64,000 nt of DNA from Candidatus Bacteroides pullicola (lineage in GTDB: Bacteria; Bacteroidota; Bacteroidia; Bacteroidales; Bacteroidaceae). A program made the translations under genes and the position numbers. This document shows, piece after piece, positions 1 through 9,398 of the stretch (the stretch's first letter is position 1; every line of letters starts with the position of its first letter). The DNA lies in contig DXCV01000062.1 in the NCBI GenBank assembly GCA_019115825.1, positions 1 through 64,000 on the forward strand. Direction: 5' to 3'. Under the pieces are notes generated by a model. It was not told where the DNA came from, made no database searches, and saw nothing but the letters and a program-made list of their open reading frames with translations.

Positions 1-2
1 GG

Positions 3-113
3 CTGGAAAACTTCAGGAGGTTGACTATCGATTATGAATTCCTTGCTGAAACTGCGGAAGCTATGGTACAGCTTGCATTCATCCAAATCATGCTTAACAA
101 ATTTATCGAATGA
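3..113 (+). pseudogene. IS5-type transposase, C-terminal fragment
   Basis: The third frame stays open from the window edge to a TGA at 111-113 and encodes 36 residues, including LENFRRLTIDYEF and AMVQLAFIQIMLNKF. This run (RRL, DYE, ET-EAM, then a hydrophobic helix) is typical of the extreme C-terminus of IS5-family DDE transposases. The body of the gene lies outside the window, so it may be an intact element cut by the window edge rather than a broken gene. No certain terminal inverted repeat was found; CAGTTTCTAAG at about 122-132 is only a candidate. The family call rests on motif resemblance. Confidence 0.6.
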
Positions 114-717
114 AATCAAAACAGTTTCTAAGAATAAAGCTAAACGCTTCCTCAATATGTCTTGTTGCATTCTGCAACGCTGCAAAGATAAGGAAAGTTT
201 AGAAAAGACGTTCTTTTGTGAGCCAATTTTTTTGCAAAGATATAGTTTTTGTCCTATCATTGTCAGAAAGTTAATGCAGAAAAAGACGTTATTGCCCCTA
301 TCCAATTCATTTCAACATAGGAAACACCCTAAAACCAGACGCCTTATGGCTGCTTCCATCCTGCCCCCTTGACACGATTGACACCGGAAAAACAAACTCT
401 ATATACGCGCGTGAACTATTTTTTAATTCTTAATAAGGGTTAATGCTCACGCGTGCGGGCGCACGTATAGAGGTTATATATAAGCTGTCAAACGTGTTAA
501 GCTGTAGAATGCTCCAAGAGGGATTTGGAGAAGTCAAACAGGGATTTGAGGAGGCTAAACAGGGATTTGAAGGCAGCAAAGTCCTTCCCCAGCCGCCTTT
601 CTTCCCTACCAAGTCCCTACCTGATCCTTGCCTAAGCACAGGGAGAAGGTAGGGAGGAGATAGGGAGGTATATCGTTTTTATTCGGCAGAAGATGAAGTA
701 TTTTCCCTGGAATTATG
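114..717. other. Intergenic region without a supported gene
   Basis: This AT-rich stretch follows the transposase tail. Short open frames here have no recognisable domain or start signal. It holds a short tandem repeat (520-581) and, near 610-670, a run of AGGGAGG-like purine motifs. It may contain the right end of the IS element, but no target-site duplication can be seen because the left end is outside the window. Confidence 0.5.
520..581. repeat. 21-bp tandem repeat, three copies
   Basis: GGGATTTG begins at 520, 541 and 562, giving three 21-bp units that differ mainly in the middle (GAGAAGTC, AGGAGGCT, AAGGCAGC). The repeat is in-frame-compatible but no gene is supported across it. Confidence 0.8.
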
Positions 718-725
718 TATATTTG
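718..725 (+). promoter_or_regulatory. Bacteroides-type -7 box
   Basis: TATATTTG matches the Bacteroides -7 consensus TAnnTTTG and lies 29 bp before the ATG at 754. It overlaps the upstream in-frame ATG at 715, which argues that 754 is the true start. No clear -33 TTTG is visible. Confidence 0.5.
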
Positions 726-753
726 CCGTGAAAACAACCTACTACTTTTGCGT

Positions 754-1473
754 ATGAAAACAATCTTGCTTTTAGGGACGCTCCTGCTGTGCGGGACGTT
801 CGCCGTAAGTACGGCTCAAGCTGGAAATGCCTCTGACGTGAACGGCAAACATACCGTGTGGCAGCAACGCCGCACGGGAAGTGACATCGACCGACTGGTG
901 AAACAAAAGTATCCCGGATGCCGAATCCTGGATCGGGACTATGACGACGGACGGCTGGAGGTGAAAATCCGGCACCAAGGCCGGGAGAAAATCCTCATCT
1001 TCGACTATGACCAACGCTGGGAACGCACCGTGTGGGAATTGCGCCGGGAGCAGTTGCCCAAGGCCGTGGTGCGTGCGCTGGCAGGTATAGGCTTCGCCTT
1101 CCAATACCTGGACGACAACGACAACATGGCCGTGGATACCCCCTTGGGACGGTTTTATGCCGTGCAGGTGGACACAGACCGACGCGATGGCATCTACGTG
1201 GTCTCTGAAAGGGGACGCATCGCCTTCCGCTATACGGACGACGGATGGAACGACGGACGCTTGCGCGGCGATGACTGGGAACGGGAATGGAAAGGAGAAT
1301 GGGATGAAAAGGAATGGGACGACGGCGAAGACCACTTCGACGAAGGCGATGACGAGTGGGATAATCACCGTAAAAAACACAAACGTCGCCCGAATCGGAA
1401 TGACGATGAAGACGAGGATGATGGTGAAGACCACTTCGACGAAGGGGATGACGAGTGGGATGACAGGCGGTGA
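754..1473 (+). CDS. Secreted PepSY-like protein with acidic repeat tail
   Basis: The start at 754 (MKTILLLGT) gives a clean signal peptide ending near AQA; an in-frame ATG at 715 falls inside the promoter box. The mature N-terminal half (IDRLVKQKYPG, LEVKIRHQGREKILIFD) resembles Bacteroidetes PepSY-like domains, small periplasmic folds of unknown ligand. The C-terminal third is very acidic and contains DDGEDHFDEGDDEWD twice, from a 42-bp DNA duplication (about 1321-1362 and 1420-1461), separated by a basic HRKKHKRRPNR stretch. The acidic tail could bind metal or cations, but that is inference. It ends 5 bp from the convergent MBL gene. No function can be assigned. Confidence 0.7.
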   Translation: MKTILLLGTLLLCGTFAVSTAQAGNASDVNGKHTVWQQRRTGSDIDRLVKQKYPGCRILDRDYDDGRLEVKIRHQGREKILIFDYDQRWERTVWELRREQLPKAVVRALAGIGFAFQYLDDNDNMAVDTPLGRFYAVQVDTDRRDGIYVVSERGRIAFRYTDDGWNDGRLRGDDWEREWKGEWDEKEWDDGEDHFDEGDDEWDNHRKKHKRRPNRNDDEDEDDGEDHFDEGDDEWDDRR

Positions 1474-1478
1474 TTCCT

Positions 1479-2231
1479 TCAGAACACTATGCTCTCTCCT
1501 TCCTTGCCGATGCACCAGAAACGGACACCCTGCGTGTCCGTAAACTCCTTCATGCGCCAAGCCGACTCAAATCCGCTGGCCACGAAGTGCATGGGGACAA
1601 ACAGCCCCACCCGGAAACGTTCGATGAACTGGCGGGCGCCTCGCGTATATCCATTGCCGATGCGCCCGTCCACGGGGAACATCGCCAAGTCGAAACTGTC
1701 GCAGATTTTCCGGATGTTTTTCAGTTCGCCGAGGTATTGTTTCTCCTCTTTGGCAGGGTCAATGTCCATGCCGAACTCCTCGCTGTGTATCAGGCCGCCT
1801 CGATAGTCATCGGTCAGGAAGCGGGCATACCAGTTGTTCAGGTCGCCGGCATGGAAAATGCGCCTGCCTTCCACTTCCACCACCCACGACACGCCGCTGT
1901 CCGTGCTTCCGGTGGCCGCTATGCGGATGCGTTCATCTTGCCAAACGCCTCCTTTAGCCAACCAGACATTAGCATCCTCCTTGCGTGCCCGGCGATGTTT
2001 CAGGATGTCTTTGGACAAGATATAAGCAACATCAGCCTTCTGCTCCTTCCACGAGAAAATGTGGGGTGAGAAATGGTCCTCGTGGAAATGGCTGGCCAGG
2101 ACATAGAGCGGCTTGTCCGACTCCAGCAGGCCGGGCATGACACGCGCAGGGTCCATCCAGTAGTCGAACACTAGGATGCAGGTGTCTGTCTCGAGAACAA
2201 AGCCGCTGTGGAAGAGGTAAGTGAGTTTCAT
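1479..2231 (-). CDS. MBL-fold metallo-hydrolase
   Basis: A 250-residue protein that starts directly on the fold (MKLTYLFHSGFVLET), with no signal peptide, so it is probably cytoplasmic. The metallo-beta-lactamase metal site HxHxDH is visible as SHFHEDHF (His48, His50, Asp52, His53), followed by FHAGDLNNW and a late histidine in VPMHF. These match the UlaG/YtnP-like branch of stand-alone MBL hydrolases. The substrate cannot be told from sequence. It starts 5 bp after the end of the RhuM-family gene on the same strand, so the two may be cotranscribed. Confidence 0.8.
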   Translation of the reverse strand: MKLTYLFHSGFVLETDTCILVFDYWMDPARVMPGLLESDKPLYVLASHFHEDHFSPHIFSWKEQKADVAYILSKDILKHRRARKEDANVWLAKGGVWQDERIRIAATGSTDSGVSWVVEVEGRRIFHAGDLNNWYARFLTDDYRGGLIHSEEFGMDIDPAKEEKQYLGELKNIRKICDSFDLAMFPVDGRIGNGYTRGARQFIERFRVGLFVPMHFVASGFESAWRMKEFTDTQGVRFWCIGKEGESIVF

Positions 2232-2236
2232 CTTTT

Positions 2237-3226
2237 TTATTCGCCTAATAATCTCCGGACATCCTTGTCAAAGTCCGAATCAATACGTTGCGTCCTGTTG
2301 AATATGTCGTATTCACTTTCTGCTTTTGCCTTGGCTTGCGCAGCGGATACCCTTCCTTTGTCGGGCAATATTTTGTAATCATTGAAGGTCAAGAATTTAT
2401 CCACACTCGCCGCAAATTGCCTCATCGTGAAAGGATTCTGCCGTTCAATCTGATTCTCTATATAGTCAAAATAAGACGTTACTGTACGCTCCAATTGCCG
2501 TATTTGCTTCTCGTCCAGATAGTTCTTCGCCACAGAGACATCAGACTTCAGAATGCGCCCGTTGGGAGCGTTTTTCCATGTGGCAAGACCCATGTGCTCC
2601 TTGGTGTGATCCGCCTTGGTGTAAACGATTTCGGCGGCAGTTTGTCCCGTTATGGCATAGTGGAAGCGATTCTGCACCATGGCATAAAAATCCTTGGTCG
2701 TGGGAGAATTGCGGTCATAGTCGGTGCTACACTCGGCATAAATGTCCGTTATCTGCTGCCAAATGCGGCGTTCGCTAGCCCGGATGGAACGTACCCTCTC
2801 CAGCAGTTCGCGGAAATAATCCTTCCCGAACACAGCGGTCCCTTGTTTCAATCGGTCATCGTCCAGCACAAACCCTTTACGGATATATTCGTTGAGTATC
2901 TTGGTGGCCCATTGGCGGAAACGAGTGGCTTTCAAAGAATTAACCCTATATCCAACAGCAATAATGGCATCCAACGAATAAAACGAAGTAGAATAAGTTT
3001 TGTTGTCGGCGGCAGTTATTTCCATTTTGGAAACAACTGAATCCATCTGAAGCTCCTCCTCCTCAAAGATATTTTTCAAATGTTTGCTAATGGCTGGAAT
3101 CCCAACTCCAAATAGCTGTGCCAGTGCCTTCTGTGTGCACCATATCGTCTCATCCTTGATGACGACTTGTACTTTGCCGTCTTCGTCCGGCATATTGTAA
3201 AGCAGAAATTGTATTTCGTTTGCCAT
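2237..3226 (-). CDS. RhuM-family protein (virulence RhuM/Fic-associated type)
   Basis: A 329-residue protein with the RhuM-family order. An N-terminal helix-turn-helix-like part (IWCTQKALAQLFGVGIPAI, SKHLKNIFEEEEL) is followed by the conserved TYSTSFYSLDAIIAVGYRV and RFRQWATKIL block and a helical C-terminal half (DFYAMVQNRFHYAITGQTA). The family is named after a Salmonella pathogenicity-island gene and is common in Bacteroidetes accessory regions. Its biochemical role is not established; it looks like a DNA-associated accessory protein. The neighbouring IS remnant supports an accessory location. The family call is confident, the function unknown. Confidence 0.8.
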   Translation of the reverse strand: MANEIQFLLYNMPDEDGKVQVVIKDETIWCTQKALAQLFGVGIPAISKHLKNIFEEEELQMDSVVSKMEITAADNKTYSTSFYSLDAIIAVGYRVNSLKATRFRQWATKILNEYIRKGFVLDDDRLKQGTAVFGKDYFRELLERVRSIRASERRIWQQITDIYAECSTDYDRNSPTTKDFYAMVQNRFHYAITGQTAAEIVYTKADHTKEHMGLATWKNAPNGRILKSDVSVAKNYLDEKQIRQLERTVTSYFDYIENQIERQNPFTMRQFAASVDKFLTFNDYKILPDKGRVSAAQAKAKAESEYDIFNRTQRIDSDFDKDVRRLLGE

Positions 3227-3423
3227 TGCTCTTGATTAACTTATTGGTTATTGCTCTTTTCAGATTAAGTACACTCATCGACAAGTGCAATATTACGGAT
3301 TTTTTTTTGAATAAACGTGCAAACAGAGTCAGAAAATGAAAAAGATGAGCCGATGCAGGTTCCCTATCCTAACAAAAACAGCCAAAGTAGTCCCTTAATA
3401 TTGTGCAAATGACAAAAGTTGTG

Positions 3424-3431
3424 TATCTTCG
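3424..3431 (+). promoter_or_regulatory. Probable -7 box for the GH2 lipoprotein gene
   Basis: TATCTTCG, one base from the TAnnTTTG consensus, lies 33 bp before the ATG at 3465. An A/T-rich TATTGTG is present about 20 bp upstream. The 3227-3464 gap holds nothing else recognised. Confidence 0.35.
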
Positions 3432-3464
3432 CCACAAATTGTTTAACAAACTCATATCCTAACA

Positions 3465-6400
3465 ATGAAAAAGAACACCTTCTCCTTGTGGTGCGGAATA
3501 GGGGCCTTGTTGTCCCTGACAGGATGCTCCGGCGCGGGCAGCTCGCCGGAATCATTCGTCCGCTCAGATTATTACACTCGCGGGATAGGCGTTTATCCGG
3601 GAAATCCCAAAGAGGACTTCTCGCCGGAATTGCTTCCGGACGCCAACGAGTACCGCAACCTGGCCCGGATGCGTGCCACCACGCAATCGTCTGCCTATGA
3701 CTACAACCTGACCGCCCAACTGGCGACGGACGGCATCGTGACGGAAGAACAACCGCGCTACCTGGTGCTTTCTACTCCCACGGGCGAAGCCCCCAAACGG
3801 GAGCGGGAATGGATGATAGACGGAGGCCCGTATTCACGAAATACCGTGCAGGGCGAAGACACGTATTTCCAGTTCTCCCTGAAGAACTACACGAAAACCA
3901 TCGGGAAAGCCACCATCACAGGCACGCTGGCCTTTGATGACAAGGTAGCCAAGGGCGGCTATGAAATGACGTGGGAAGGCTCGAACGACGGACAGGAATG
4001 GACCGTGCTGGACAGCCACAAGGGTAGTGGATTGCCCGGAAAATCCTCGTCGGGCCGCATTACTGTAAATGACCCCAACAAGCAGACGGGTGACATCTCC
4101 ATGCCCGTGCGCCGACTGAACGAGACGTTCAACTTCCCGGAGGAAGCCCCCTACGCTTACTACCGCATCAAGCTGAAGATGAAAGGCGCCTACGCATGGA
4201 CTTTCCATGAAATTGCTTTCGCCAACCGCGAAGGAGACGTGGATTTGAAGCCTTCGCAATACTTCACCAGCGCATGGATGAGCGCCACCGACGACACGGA
4301 ATGGCTCTGCGTGGATTTAGGCTCACGTTCGACGTTCGACAAAATCAACCTGCACTGGATAAACAAGGCCGTGAAGGGCAAAATACAAACCTCGGACAAT
4401 GCCAAGGATTGGCAAGACCTTTCCGAACTTCCGGGAGGGGAAAAGCAGACCGATGTGTTGAACGTGAAAGGCAAGGCCCGCTATGTACGCATCCTGATGG
4501 AGCAATCAGCCAACGGACAGCCCTACATGCTGAGCGAAGTGGAAGTGATGGGACAAGGAGGCTTGGTGCCTCAACCCGCGTCCATGCCCGCCATAACCAA
4601 CGGGGAAATGAACCTGGCCGGTGGAAACTGGCAAGTGCAACGTGCCTCCGAGGTGAAGGAGAACGGGGAGGTTATCTCCACTCCCGACTACAAACCCGAA
4701 CAATGGGTGGTGGCCACAGTGCCCGGCACCGTCTTGGGCAGCTACATGAACGCAGGCGCCCTGCCCGACCTCAACTATGCGGACAACCAACTGGTATCGT
4801 CCGAATCTTTCTTTAACTCCAACTTTTGGTACCGCAACGAGTTTGAAGTGCCGCAAGGCTTCAAGGGCGATTGCGTGACGATGAACTTCGACGGCATCAA
4901 CTGGAAGGCCAATGTCTACCTGAACGGACAAAAGGCCGGACGACTGGAAGGCGCCTTCATCCGCGGGCAGTTCGACGTGACCGACTTGCTGAAAGAAGGC
5001 ACAAATGTATTGGCCGTGGAAATCATCAAGAACGAACACATCGGCGCCATCAAGGAGAAGAACAAACAGAGCACAGACTTCAACGGAGGCATCTTGGGTG
5101 CGGATAATCCCACCTTCCACGCCACCATCGGCTGGGACTGGATTCCCACGGTGCGTGGACGTAATATAGGCATATGGAATGATGTCAGACTGACCAGCAC
5201 CGGACATGTCACCTTGCAAGACCCCTTCGTACAGACGGCTTTGGCTTTGCCCGACACCACGCAAGCTACCTTGACTCCGGAAATCATTGTCAAGAACCAC
5301 GCCGACAAGGAAGTGGAAGGCGTATTGTCCGGACAGGTGGGCGACATCACCTTCGAGCAACCCGTGAAACTGGCGGCCAACGAAGTGAAGACCGTGCGCT
5401 TCGATGCCAAGCAATTCCCGCAACTTCAGATGAAGAACCCACGCCTGTGGTGGCCCAACGGCTATGGCGAACCTTACTTGTATGACGCCAACTTCATCTT
5501 CAAGGTAGACGGAAAGATCTCCGACGAGGAAGACTTCAAGGTCGGCATCCGCCAGATGGACTTCAACGAAGATAACCATATCCTGAACCTCTACATCAAC
5601 GGACGCCGCTTCATTGGCATGGGCGGCAACTGGGGATTCAGCGAGGTGAACCTCAACTACCGCGGACGCGAATACGAGACCGCCGTGGCCTATCACAAGG
5701 ACATGAACTTCACCATGATGCGCAATTGGGTAGGTATGATTGGCGACGAAGAACTGTATGAGGCGTGCGACAAATACGGTATCATGGTTTGGCAGGACTT
5801 CTGGCTGGCCAATCCCGCCGACGGTCCCGACCCGTATTACTCCGGCATGTTCATCGCCAACGCCAAGGATTATGTGAACCGCATCCGCAGCCATGCTTCC
5901 ATCGGCATCTATTGCGGACGCAACGAGGGCTATCCGCCTGCAAACATTGACAAGACCCTGCGCCAGATTGTGAAGGAAGAACATCCGGGCCTGCACTACA
6001 TTTCCAGCTCAGCCGACGACGTGGTGAGCGGACATGGACCTTACCGGATGCTTCCTGCTAAGACCTACTTCACCCTGGAGACAGGCAACGACAAGTTCCA
6101 CAGCGAACGCGGCATGCCCAACGTGATGACCTACGAGAGCTTCCAACGCACGTATTCACCCGAAGGCATCTGGCCGCAATCCCACGAATGGGGCATGCAC
6201 GATTATACCTTAGAAGGTGCGCAAGGCGCTACTTCGTTCAACCAAATTATCGCCCAAGGCTATGGTGAACCCCAGAGCGCCAAAGAGTTTACCGAACTGG
6301 CGCAATGGGTGAACTATGACGGCCACCGCAGCCTCTTCGAGTCGCGTAGCAAGAACCGCATGGGCCTGCTGATGTGGATGAGCCACCCGTGCTGGCCGTC

Positions 6401-7064
6401 GATGGTATGGCAGACCTACGACTATTACTTCGAGCCTACCGCCGCTTATTTCGGCATCAAGAAGGCGTGCGAACCCTTGCACATCCAGTGGAATCCCGCA
6501 ACGGATGAAGTGGAAGTGGTGAACTACCATGCCGGTGCCCATGCCGACCTCACCGCCCATGTCCAAGTATTGAACATGGATGCCTCCGTGGCTTGGGAAA
6601 GCGAAGCCAAGGTGAACAGCCAAGAGGATACGACCGAGAAGTGCATCAAGCTGCAATTCCCCGACAACCTGACGAAGGTTCACTTCATCAAGCTGACGCT
6701 GAAGGAAGGCGATAAGGTAGTATCTGAAAACTTCTACCACCGCAGCAAGGAAGAGAACAACTACCAAGACCTGAAGCAGTTGGCCAAAGTCGCCTTGCAA
6801 TCGGATCTGCAATACGAGCAGGATGCCAACGGCGAATGGCATGCCGTGGTAACGTTGGAGAACACCACCACTACCCCCGCCCTGATGGTTCGCCTGAACA
6901 TCGTGGGCGCGGAAGACGGCCTGCAATTCCTCCCCATCTTCTACGAGGACAACTACTTCGCGTTGTTGCCCGGCGAGAAGAAGGAAGTGCGCGTGCATTG
7001 GAAAGACGTGGATACACGCGGCAATGCGCCACGGCTGGTGGTAAGCGGGTATAATGTGGAATAA
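3465..7064 (+). CDS. GH2 lipoprotein, beta-mannosidase/exo-glucosaminidase-like
   Basis: A 1199-residue surface or periplasmic glycosidase. The signal peptide ends in lipobox LTGC (Cys21), so it is predicted to be lipidated. Two discoidin (F5/8 type C)-like modules occupy about 50-250 and 255-365 (EWLCVDLGSRSTFDKINLHW, RYVRILMEQ). A GH2 sugar-binding domain (about 385-560), an Ig-like domain and the TIM barrel (about 700-1000) follow. Putative acid/base Glu821 lies in IYCGRNEGYPP and putative nucleophile Glu881 in FHSERGMPN. The overall layout matches the beta-mannosidase/exo-beta-D-glucosaminidase branch of GH2 more than classic LacZ. The exact substrate is unknown; the discoidin modules suggest attachment to complex host or plant glycans. 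It is monocistronic, followed by a strong hairpin terminator. Confidence 0.88.
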   Translation: MKKNTFSLWCGIGALLSLTGCSGAGSSPESFVRSDYYTRGIGVYPGNPKEDFSPELLPDANEYRNLARMRATTQSSAYDYNLTAQLATDGIVTEEQPRYLVLSTPTGEAPKREREWMIDGGPYSRNTVQGEDTYFQFSLKNYTKTIGKATITGTLAFDDKVAKGGYEMTWEGSNDGQEWTVLDSHKGSGLPGKSSSGRITVNDPNKQTGDISMPVRRLNETFNFPEEAPYAYYRIKLKMKGAYAWTFHEIAFANREGDVDLKPSQYFTSAWMSATDDTEWLCVDLGSRSTFDKINLHWINKAVKGKIQTSDNAKDWQDLSELPGGEKQTDVLNVKGKARYVRILMEQSANGQPYMLSEVEVMGQGGLVPQPASMPAITNGEMNLAGGNWQVQRASEVKENGEVISTPDYKPEQWVVATVPGTVLGSYMNAGALPDLNYADNQLVSSESFFNSNFWYRNEFEVPQGFKGDCVTMNFDGINWKANVYLNGQKAGRLEGAFIRGQFDVTDLLKEGTNVLAVEIIKNEHIGAIKEKNKQSTDFNGGILGADNPTFHATIGWDWIPTVRGRNIGIWNDVRLTSTGHVTLQDPFVQTALALPDTTQATLTPEIIVKNHADKEVEGVLSGQVGDITFEQPVKLAANEVKTVRFDAKQFPQLQMKNPRLWWPNGYGEPYLYDANFIFKVDGKISDEEDFKVGIRQMDFNEDNHILNLYINGRRFIGMGGNWGFSEVNLNYRGREYETAVAYHKDMNFTMMRNWVGMIGDEELYEACDKYGIMVWQDFWLANPADGPDPYYSGMFIANAKDYVNRIRSHASIGIYCGRNEGYPPANIDKTLRQIVKEEHPGLHYISSSADDVVSGHGPYRMLPAKTYFTLETGNDKFHSERGMPNVMTYESFQRTYSPEGIWPQSHEWGMHDYTLEGAQGATSFNQIIAQGYGEPQSAKEFTELAQWVNYDGHRSLFESRSKNRMGLLMWMSHPCWPSMVWQTYDYYFEPTAAYFGIKKACEPLHIQWNPATDEVEVVNYHAGAHADLTAHVQVLNMDASVAWESEAKVNSQEDTTEKCIKLQFPDNLTKVHFIKLTLKEGDKVVSENFYHRSKEENNYQDLKQLAKVALQSDLQYEQDANGEWHAVVTLENTTTTPALMVRLNIVGAEDGLQFLPIFYEDNYFALLPGEKKEVRVHWKDVDTRGNAPRLVVSGYNVE

Positions 7065-7092
7065 CAAGAAGTGTAGTTATTCATACTAAATG

Positions 7093-7130
7093 AGCGCGGA
7101 TGAGTCGGGATATCCCGTTTCATCCGCGCT
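7093..7130 (+). terminator. Rho-independent terminator after GH2 gene
   Basis: An 11-bp perfect stem (AGCGCGGATGA with TCATCCGCGCT) with a 16-nt loop is followed by TTTATT. It lies 29 bp after the GH2 stop codon. Confidence 0.8.
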
Positions 7131-7220
7131 TTTATTATGTAGTGTCCGAAAGAACAACGAAATTCAACTTCCTTCGCCCACGAAGATATACTAAAATGCC
7201 CAAGTAAGTACTACTGTTGT

Positions 7221-8579
7221 TCAGATATACAAATTCTCCTTATCCGGCATTTTATTCTCCATAAACATTACATGGTAAATTGGAAGATAAAGAATATTAC
7301 CCTTCGCCACAATTTCCCTATTGTTTGAGAAAACTATGGATGAAGTAATATGGTAGTCTGGAACCGCCATCAAGTTATCCAATGCACTATGAACTGTATA
7401 ATCCTTTCCAGATTTAACCTCAATTGGCAGAACACTCATTGTACTGCTGTCATCAACAAGGAAGTCAACCTCCCCCTTCTGCTTATTGTCGTAATAAAAC
7501 AGTTTATTATAATGTGCTTTCAACTCTTGGGCAACAGCACTTTCATATACTGAACCCAGATTAATACTGGCAATATCATTCAATATAGGCTGCACATTAT
7601 ATTGGTACAACTGGGAGCTAAGCATACCAACATCATTCATATACAACTTCAACAGATTTTTCTGCTGTGACTCAACCAATGGATATTTCGGATTGCTGAT
7701 GGCATGGGATGCTATCGTTATGCCTGAATTAATTAGATACTCGAATTCCTCCATATAATTGCTGAACCTATCTCCTTTCCTGTTCTGTATATCCTTCGCT
7801 ACAATCCGCTTCTTCTTGTTCTCCATCTGAGAAGGAATCATGTCATAAATACGACGTATATGCAGCTTTTTGGCAGTCCCCTCTTCGTAACGGGAAGCAT
7901 CTATGCCATACAAAACCCTGATAGCCTCCTGAGTCTCTCTTACCTTGACGATATTGTGAGTGGTCAGATATTCATTGACCGCATCAGGCATGCCACCAAC
8001 CAAAAGATATCTCTTGAAAAGTCCAAGCACTTTATCGTGAACCTCTGAAGCCAAAGTCTGTTTCTGCACAAAGGAGTTTCTCAAATGGCCAATAGCATCC
8101 TTACCGAAATCATTCGCAATCAAGAATTCTTCAAAATCAAGCTGATACATCTTCTTAGGTATTACACTTCCGACAGGAACCGAAACAGTCTCTTTCAAGG
8201 CTATGCCCAAAAGACTTCCACTACAAATAAACCGATACCGATGTTCTTGTCGCAAGAACTTAAGCATGGTCAGGAATTGCGGATATTGCTGAATTTCATC
8301 AATGAAAACCAGTGTATTGTCATATCTGTCCAACTTGGAGCCTGCAACCATACTTAATTTCAGATAGAAATCTTCAGTTGTATGAACATCCTTAAATATC
8401 TTTTCTCCTTCATCGTCCACAACGAAATTTATTTCGACATAGTTGACATAAAGTTCCATCCCTACACTCCGAATGATATAGGACTTGCCTATCTGTCTTG
8501 CACCTTCAATAAGGAGAATCTTGTCCTCATCAGATTTCAAATGGTCTTCAATGTATGATCTAATCTTCCTGTACAGCAT
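7221..8579 (-). CDS. AAA ATPase with DUF4143 C-terminal domain
   Basis: A 452-residue protein of the AAA_14/DUF4143 type. The P-loop EGARQIGKS (Lys32) and Walker B LVFIDEIQQYP lie in the first 100 residues, followed by FICSGSLLG (sensor-like). The C-terminal domain carries GEVDFLVDD and LPIEVKSGKDY, the restriction-endonuclease-like signature of DUF4143. The family is widespread in Bacteroidetes and archaea with no settled function; nucleic-acid or toxin-related roles have been guessed. Base composition is clearly lower in GC than the flanking genes, which suggests horizontal gain. It stands alone, with its own -7 box upstream. Confidence 0.85.
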   Translation of the reverse strand: MLYRKIRSYIEDHLKSDEDKILLIEGARQIGKSYIIRSVGMELYVNYVEINFVVDDEGEKIFKDVHTTEDFYLKLSMVAGSKLDRYDNTLVFIDEIQQYPQFLTMLKFLRQEHRYRFICSGSLLGIALKETVSVPVGSVIPKKMYQLDFEEFLIANDFGKDAIGHLRNSFVQKQTLASEVHDKVLGLFKRYLLVGGMPDAVNEYLTTHNIVKVRETQEAIRVLYGIDASRYEEGTAKKLHIRRIYDMIPSQMENKKKRIVAKDIQNRKGDRFSNYMEEFEYLINSGITIASHAISNPKYPLVESQQKNLLKLYMNDVGMLSSQLYQYNVQPILNDIASINLGSVYESAVAQELKAHYNKLFYYDNKQKGEVDFLVDDSSTMSVLPIEVKSGKDYTVHSALDNLMAVPDYHITSSIVFSNNREIVAKGNILYLPIYHVMFMENKMPDKENLYI

Positions 8580-8586
8580 GGCTTCT

Positions 8587-8663
8587 TACACTTTTCAATA
8601 TGGTTTCGCCTCGCAAATATACACTTTTCCAATAAAAAAGCCATTCTAATACTACACTTTTCC
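8587..8663. repeat. Three TACACTTTTC boxes at 33-bp intervals, with -7 box
   Basis: TACACTTTTC occurs at 8587, 8620 and 8653, an exact 33-bp period (about three helical turns). Between the first and second lies the minus-strand -7 box TATATTTG (8614-8621), 35 bp before the ATPase start at 8579. Same-face spacing around a promoter suggests operator sites, possibly for autoregulation of the ATPase gene. The factor is unknown. Confidence 0.5.
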
Positions 8664-8678
8664 ATAAAATCCATCACT

Positions 8679-9392
8679 TCATTCCGAACGTACCCAAAGC
8701 CTGTATCCCATTCCCCGAAACGCATCAATGGCAATGCGCCCGTCCGCAGCCAGCTTCTTGCGGAGACGTGTGATGTGCACATTCAGGCTTCGGGTGCAGA
8801 AATAATCATCGTTTCCCCACAAATCCTGTAGGATGGTGGAGGTAGGGACTACTTCGCCCATGCGTCGACACAGGAGGGCCAATATTTCGGATTCGCGTGT
8901 GGGAAGGGAGATTTCCTGCACGCTTTCTGCTGCCTTGATGGACAACTTATGGGCCATGGCGTCAAACAGGAGGTGGCCGATGTGGTATTTTTCTTCCACT
9001 ATCTTTGCCTGCGTCTCCTGCAACCGCCCTAACAACGAACGTACGCGTACTATCAGTTCCTTGATGGCAAAAGGCTTGCGTATGTAGTCACTGGCTCCCA
9101 GCTCGAAACCTTTGACCACATCTTCCGGATCTGTCCGCGCGGAAAGGAAAAGCACAGGCGTCCGGATGCCTTCTTTCCGAAGTTGCCGCACCAAGGTGAA
9201 GCCATCCATCTTTGGCATCATGATGTCCGCCACAATCACGTCCGGCAACTCCGAATGGAGAAGTTGCAGGGCTTCTTCTCCGTCGTACGCATTGCGCACT
9301 TCAAACCCGCTGCCGGAAAGCGTGTCCGACAATACCCAGGCAAAAGCCTGTTCATCCTCAACCAACAAAAGTTTAATCTGCTGCTTATCCAT
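8679..9392 (-). CDS. OmpR/PhoB-family response regulator
   Basis: A 237-residue two-domain regulator. The receiver has acidic pocket VEDE and phospho-acceptor Asp56 (VADIMMPKMDG), with the conserved Lys in YIRKPF. The C-terminal winged helix shows SLPTRESEILALLC and SLNVHITRLRKKL with an ending like that of Bacteroides RprY. It starts 6 bp after the histidine-kinase stop, so the two form an operon. Direct repeats GTTAACCGTA upstream of the divergent GLPGLI gene are plausible binding sites (inference). Confidence 0.9.
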   Translation of the reverse strand: MDKQQIKLLLVEDEQAFAWVLSDTLSGSGFEVRNAYDGEEALQLLHSELPDVIVADIMMPKMDGFTLVRQLRKEGIRTPVLFLSARTDPEDVVKGFELGASDYIRKPFAIKELIVRVRSLLGRLQETQAKIVEEKYHIGHLLFDAMAHKLSIKAAESVQEISLPTRESEILALLCRRMGEVVPTSTILQDLWGNDDYFCTRSLNVHITRLRKKLAADGRIAIDAFRGMGYRLWVRSE

Positions 9393-9398
9393 AAATCC

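Noticed and set aside
34..372. Open frame of 112 codons after the window start
   Set aside because: It overlaps the transposase tail in another frame, and its text has no domain, start signal or bias; treated as chance.
443..652. Open frame over the 21-bp repeat
   Set aside because: It is open only because the repeat length is a multiple of three; no start signal and no partner.
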